Of a DNA stretch of 64,000 nucleotides, positions 62,254-64,000 are shown one piece after another (within the stretch, counting starts at the first letter, position 1; each line of letters begins with the position of its first letter). The position numbers and the translations under genes are program-made. Origin of the DNA: Leucobacter komagatae (GTDB lineage Bacteria; Actinomycetota; Actinomycetes; Actinomycetales; Microbacteriaceae); NCBI RefSeq assembly GCF_000834055.1, contig NZ_JXSQ01000017.1, forward strand, positions 1-64,000, in the 5' to 3' direction. The notes under the pieces were generated by a model, which saw only the letters and a program-made list of their open reading frames with translations, had not been told where the DNA came from and searched no databases.

Positions 62254-64000
62254 ATGGCACGACGAGGCAGGCTTCGCGTGTTCCTCGGCGCTGCCCCCGG
62301 CGTCGGGAAAACCTTCTCGATGCTTGAGGAGGGCAGCAGGCTCCTCGCCGAGGGCCGCGACGTTGTGATCGGCGTCGTCGAATCCCACGGCAGGGCGGCG
62401 ACCGCCGCACTCACCGAGGGGCTCCCCCTCGTGCAGCGCGCCAACGTCGCGCACCGCGGCGTCGAGCTCGAGGAGATGGATCTGGCCGCCGTCATCGAGC
62501 GTGCGCCCGAGATCGCGCTCGTCGATGAACTGGCGCACACCAACGCGCCCGGTTCCGCGCACGCGAAGCGCTGGCAAGACGTCGAGGAGCTGCTCGCGCA
62601 CGGCATCGACGTGATCTCCACGCTCAACGTGCAACACATCGACTCGCTCAACGACGTTGTCGAGCAGATCACCGGCGTGCCGCAGCAGGAGACGGTCCCC
62701 GACAGCTTTCTGCGCGGCGCGGACCAGCTTGAACTGGTGGATCTCGCGCCGCAGTCGCTGCGCGACCGGCTCGCCGGAGGTTTCGTCTACCCAGCCGAAC
62801 GGATCGACGCGGCACTCTCGCACTACTTCAGGCTCGGCAACCTCACCGCGCTGCGCGAGCTCGCGCTCGTGTGGCTCGCCGACGAGGTCGACCAGGCCCT
62901 CAGGGGGTACCGCGCCGAGCATGGCATCGACGGCACGTGGGAAGCGCGCGAGCGGGTCGTCGTAGCGCTCACCGGCGGACCTGAGGGTGAGACGCTGCTG
63001 CGTCGCGGATCGCGCATCGCCGCCCGCTCCACCGGTGGCGAGCTCCTCGCGGTCCACGTCACGAGCCAGGACGGGCTGCGCGCAGCCGGCCCGGACGTGC
63101 TCGCGCGTCAGCGCGCTCTCGTCGAACAGCTCAACGGGAGCTACCACCAGGTCGTCGGAGAGGACGTCCCGACCGCGCTCGTCGAGTTCGCCCGCTCGGT
63201 GAACGCGACCCAGCTCGTGCTCGGCGCGAGCAGACGTGGCCGCCTCGTCGCAGCGCTCACGGGCCCTGGCATCGGCGCGACCGTGGTGCGAGAGTCTGGC
63301 GACATCGACGTGCACATGGTGAACCACGCCGCGGCCGCGCGCCGGCTCGCGTTGCCGCCGCTCACGGGGGCACTCACCACAAAGCGGCGAGTTCTCGGCT
63401 TCGTCGTCGCGCTGCTCGGCGGGCCGGCGCTCACGTACCTGCTCATGTTGTCGCGCAGCCAGGACTCAATCACGAGTGACGTGCTCAGCTACCAGCTACT
63501 CACCGTCGTCGTCGCGCTCGTCGGCGGTATCTGGCCGGCACTCTTCGCCGCGGTGTTCTCGGGCCTCACACTCGATTTCTTCTTCATCGAACCGATCTTC
63601 ACCGTACACATCCACCAGCCGCTTCACCTGCTCGCGCTCGCGCTGTACGTCGTGATCGCAAGCCTCGTGAGCTTCATTGTCGATCGCGCGGCACGGCACA
63701 CACGCGCGGCGACGCGCTCAGCCGCCGAGTCGGAACTCATTCAGACGATCGCGGGCAGCGTGTTGCGCGGCGACGACGCGGCGCAGGCGCTCGCTGACCG
63801 CACGCGCGAGGCGTTCCAGCTCAGCGCGGTGCGGGTCGTCGGCGTCGGCACCGCTGACGAACCAGGGCGTGAAATCGCGAGCTCTGGTGACGCTACGCAT
63901 GACGCTCCCGTCACGCGCGTCGACCTCGGCGAATACGCGACGCTCGAGCTACACGGGGCTCCGCTCGCCGCCGCTGAACAGCGGCTGCTGTCGGTTGTCG
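62254..64000 (+). CDS. kdpD: KdpD sensor kinase, cut by the window end
   Basis: The first 582 codons of KdpD, the turgor/potassium sensor kinase controlling kdp. The KdpD N-terminal domain has Walker A GAAPGVGKT (12-20) and the DELAHTNAPGS box; a universal-stress-protein-like domain follows (about 230-345, VVVALTGGPEGETLLRRGSR; LVLGASRRGR), then the DUF4118 four-helix membrane region (about 375-480, with FFFIEPIFTVHI). The frame is still open at the last base; the histidine-kinase part and kdpE lie beyond. ATG 62254 has GGGGG five bases upstream; an in-frame GTG at 62248 overlaps the kdpC stop. Confidence 0.95.
   Translation, partial: MARRGRLRVFLGAAPGVGKTFSMLEEGSRLLAEGRDVVIGVVESHGRAATAALTEGLPLVQRANVAHRGVELEEMDLAAVIERAPEIALVDELAHTNAPGSAHAKRWQDVEELLAHGIDVISTLNVQHIDSLNDVVEQITGVPQQETVPDSFLRGADQLELVDLAPQSLRDRLAGGFVYPAERIDAALSHYFRLGNLTALRELALVWLADEVDQALRGYRAEHGIDGTWEARERVVVALTGGPEGETLLRRGSRIAARSTGGELLAVHVTSQDGLRAAGPDVLARQRALVEQLNGSYHQVVGEDVPTALVEFARSVNATQLVLGASRRGRLVAALTGPGIGATVVRESGDIDVHMVNHAAAARRLALPPLTGALTTKRRVLGFVVALLGGPALTYLLMLSRSQDSITSDVLSYQLLTVVVALVGGIWPALFAAVFSGLTLDFFFIEPIFTVHIHQPLHLLALALYVVIASLVSFIVDRAARHTRAATRSAAESELIQTIAGSVLRGDDAAQALADRTREAFQLSAVRVVGVGTADEPGREIASSGDATHDAPVTRVDLGEYATLELHGAPLAAAEQRLLSVV

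Overview
This window is a high-GC actinobacterial chromosome segment. Protein families, GC-rich codon use, several leaderless-looking promoters and the order glmU-prs...rplY-pth-mfd-mazG...eno-ftsB-DUF501 fit Microbacteriaceae; a Leucobacter-like genus is my inference, not shown by the sequence. There is no phage, transposase, CRISPR array or rRNA operon.

Layout. 0-5.9 kb: MFS exporter, htpX-lemA, a lactone-oxidase/alanine-racemase-fold pair and a possible 36-aa membrane protein. 5.9-7.6 kb: a HEAT-repeat protein translationally coupled to a MerR regulator that itself ends in HEAT repeats, behind a 21-bp palindromic operator. 7.6-9.9 kb: two-subunit 3-oxoacid CoA-transferase divergent from an IclR regulator. 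10.1 kb: a tRNA with anticodon UAA but a short variable loop. 10.3-13.7 kb: GTP-dependent PEP carboxykinase divergent from a RamB-like regulator, followed by a 58-bp tandem repeat and a long perfect hairpin. 13.9-19.1 kb: ndh, DUF501, ftsB, eno, hisS.

19.1-29.1 kb is a catabolic block with two IclR-controlled units. One holds a frameshifted MatC-like transporter, a CaiB-type CoA-transferase and a crotonase-fold protein. The other holds a class V aminotransferase-fold enzyme, peptidase E, DUF1177 and an OPT oligopeptide transporter. The second is the best candidate here for an undescribed pathway: import and processing of an Asp-containing or modified small peptide.

29.2-37.5 kb is a duplicated short-chain-acid module: two actP-DUF485 pairs, each divergent from (or close to) a RamA-like LuxR regulator, the second also carrying a PrpE-type acyl-CoA synthetase. 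With pckG/ramB and the CoA-transferase this gives a window rich in acetate/propionate/ketoacid metabolism and gluconeogenesis.

37.5-51.2 kb returns to the housekeeping backbone (mazG, lipoprotein, mfd, pth, rplY, then an SDR, a YbaK protein and a divergent two-component system, then prs, glmU, tRNA-Gln). 51.3-57.3 kb: MarR regulator, amidase, acyl-CoA dehydrogenase and a sortase-anchored beta-propeller surface protein. 57.6-64 kb: the kdpFABC potassium pump with a tiny extra membrane ORF in front, and kdpD cut by the window end.
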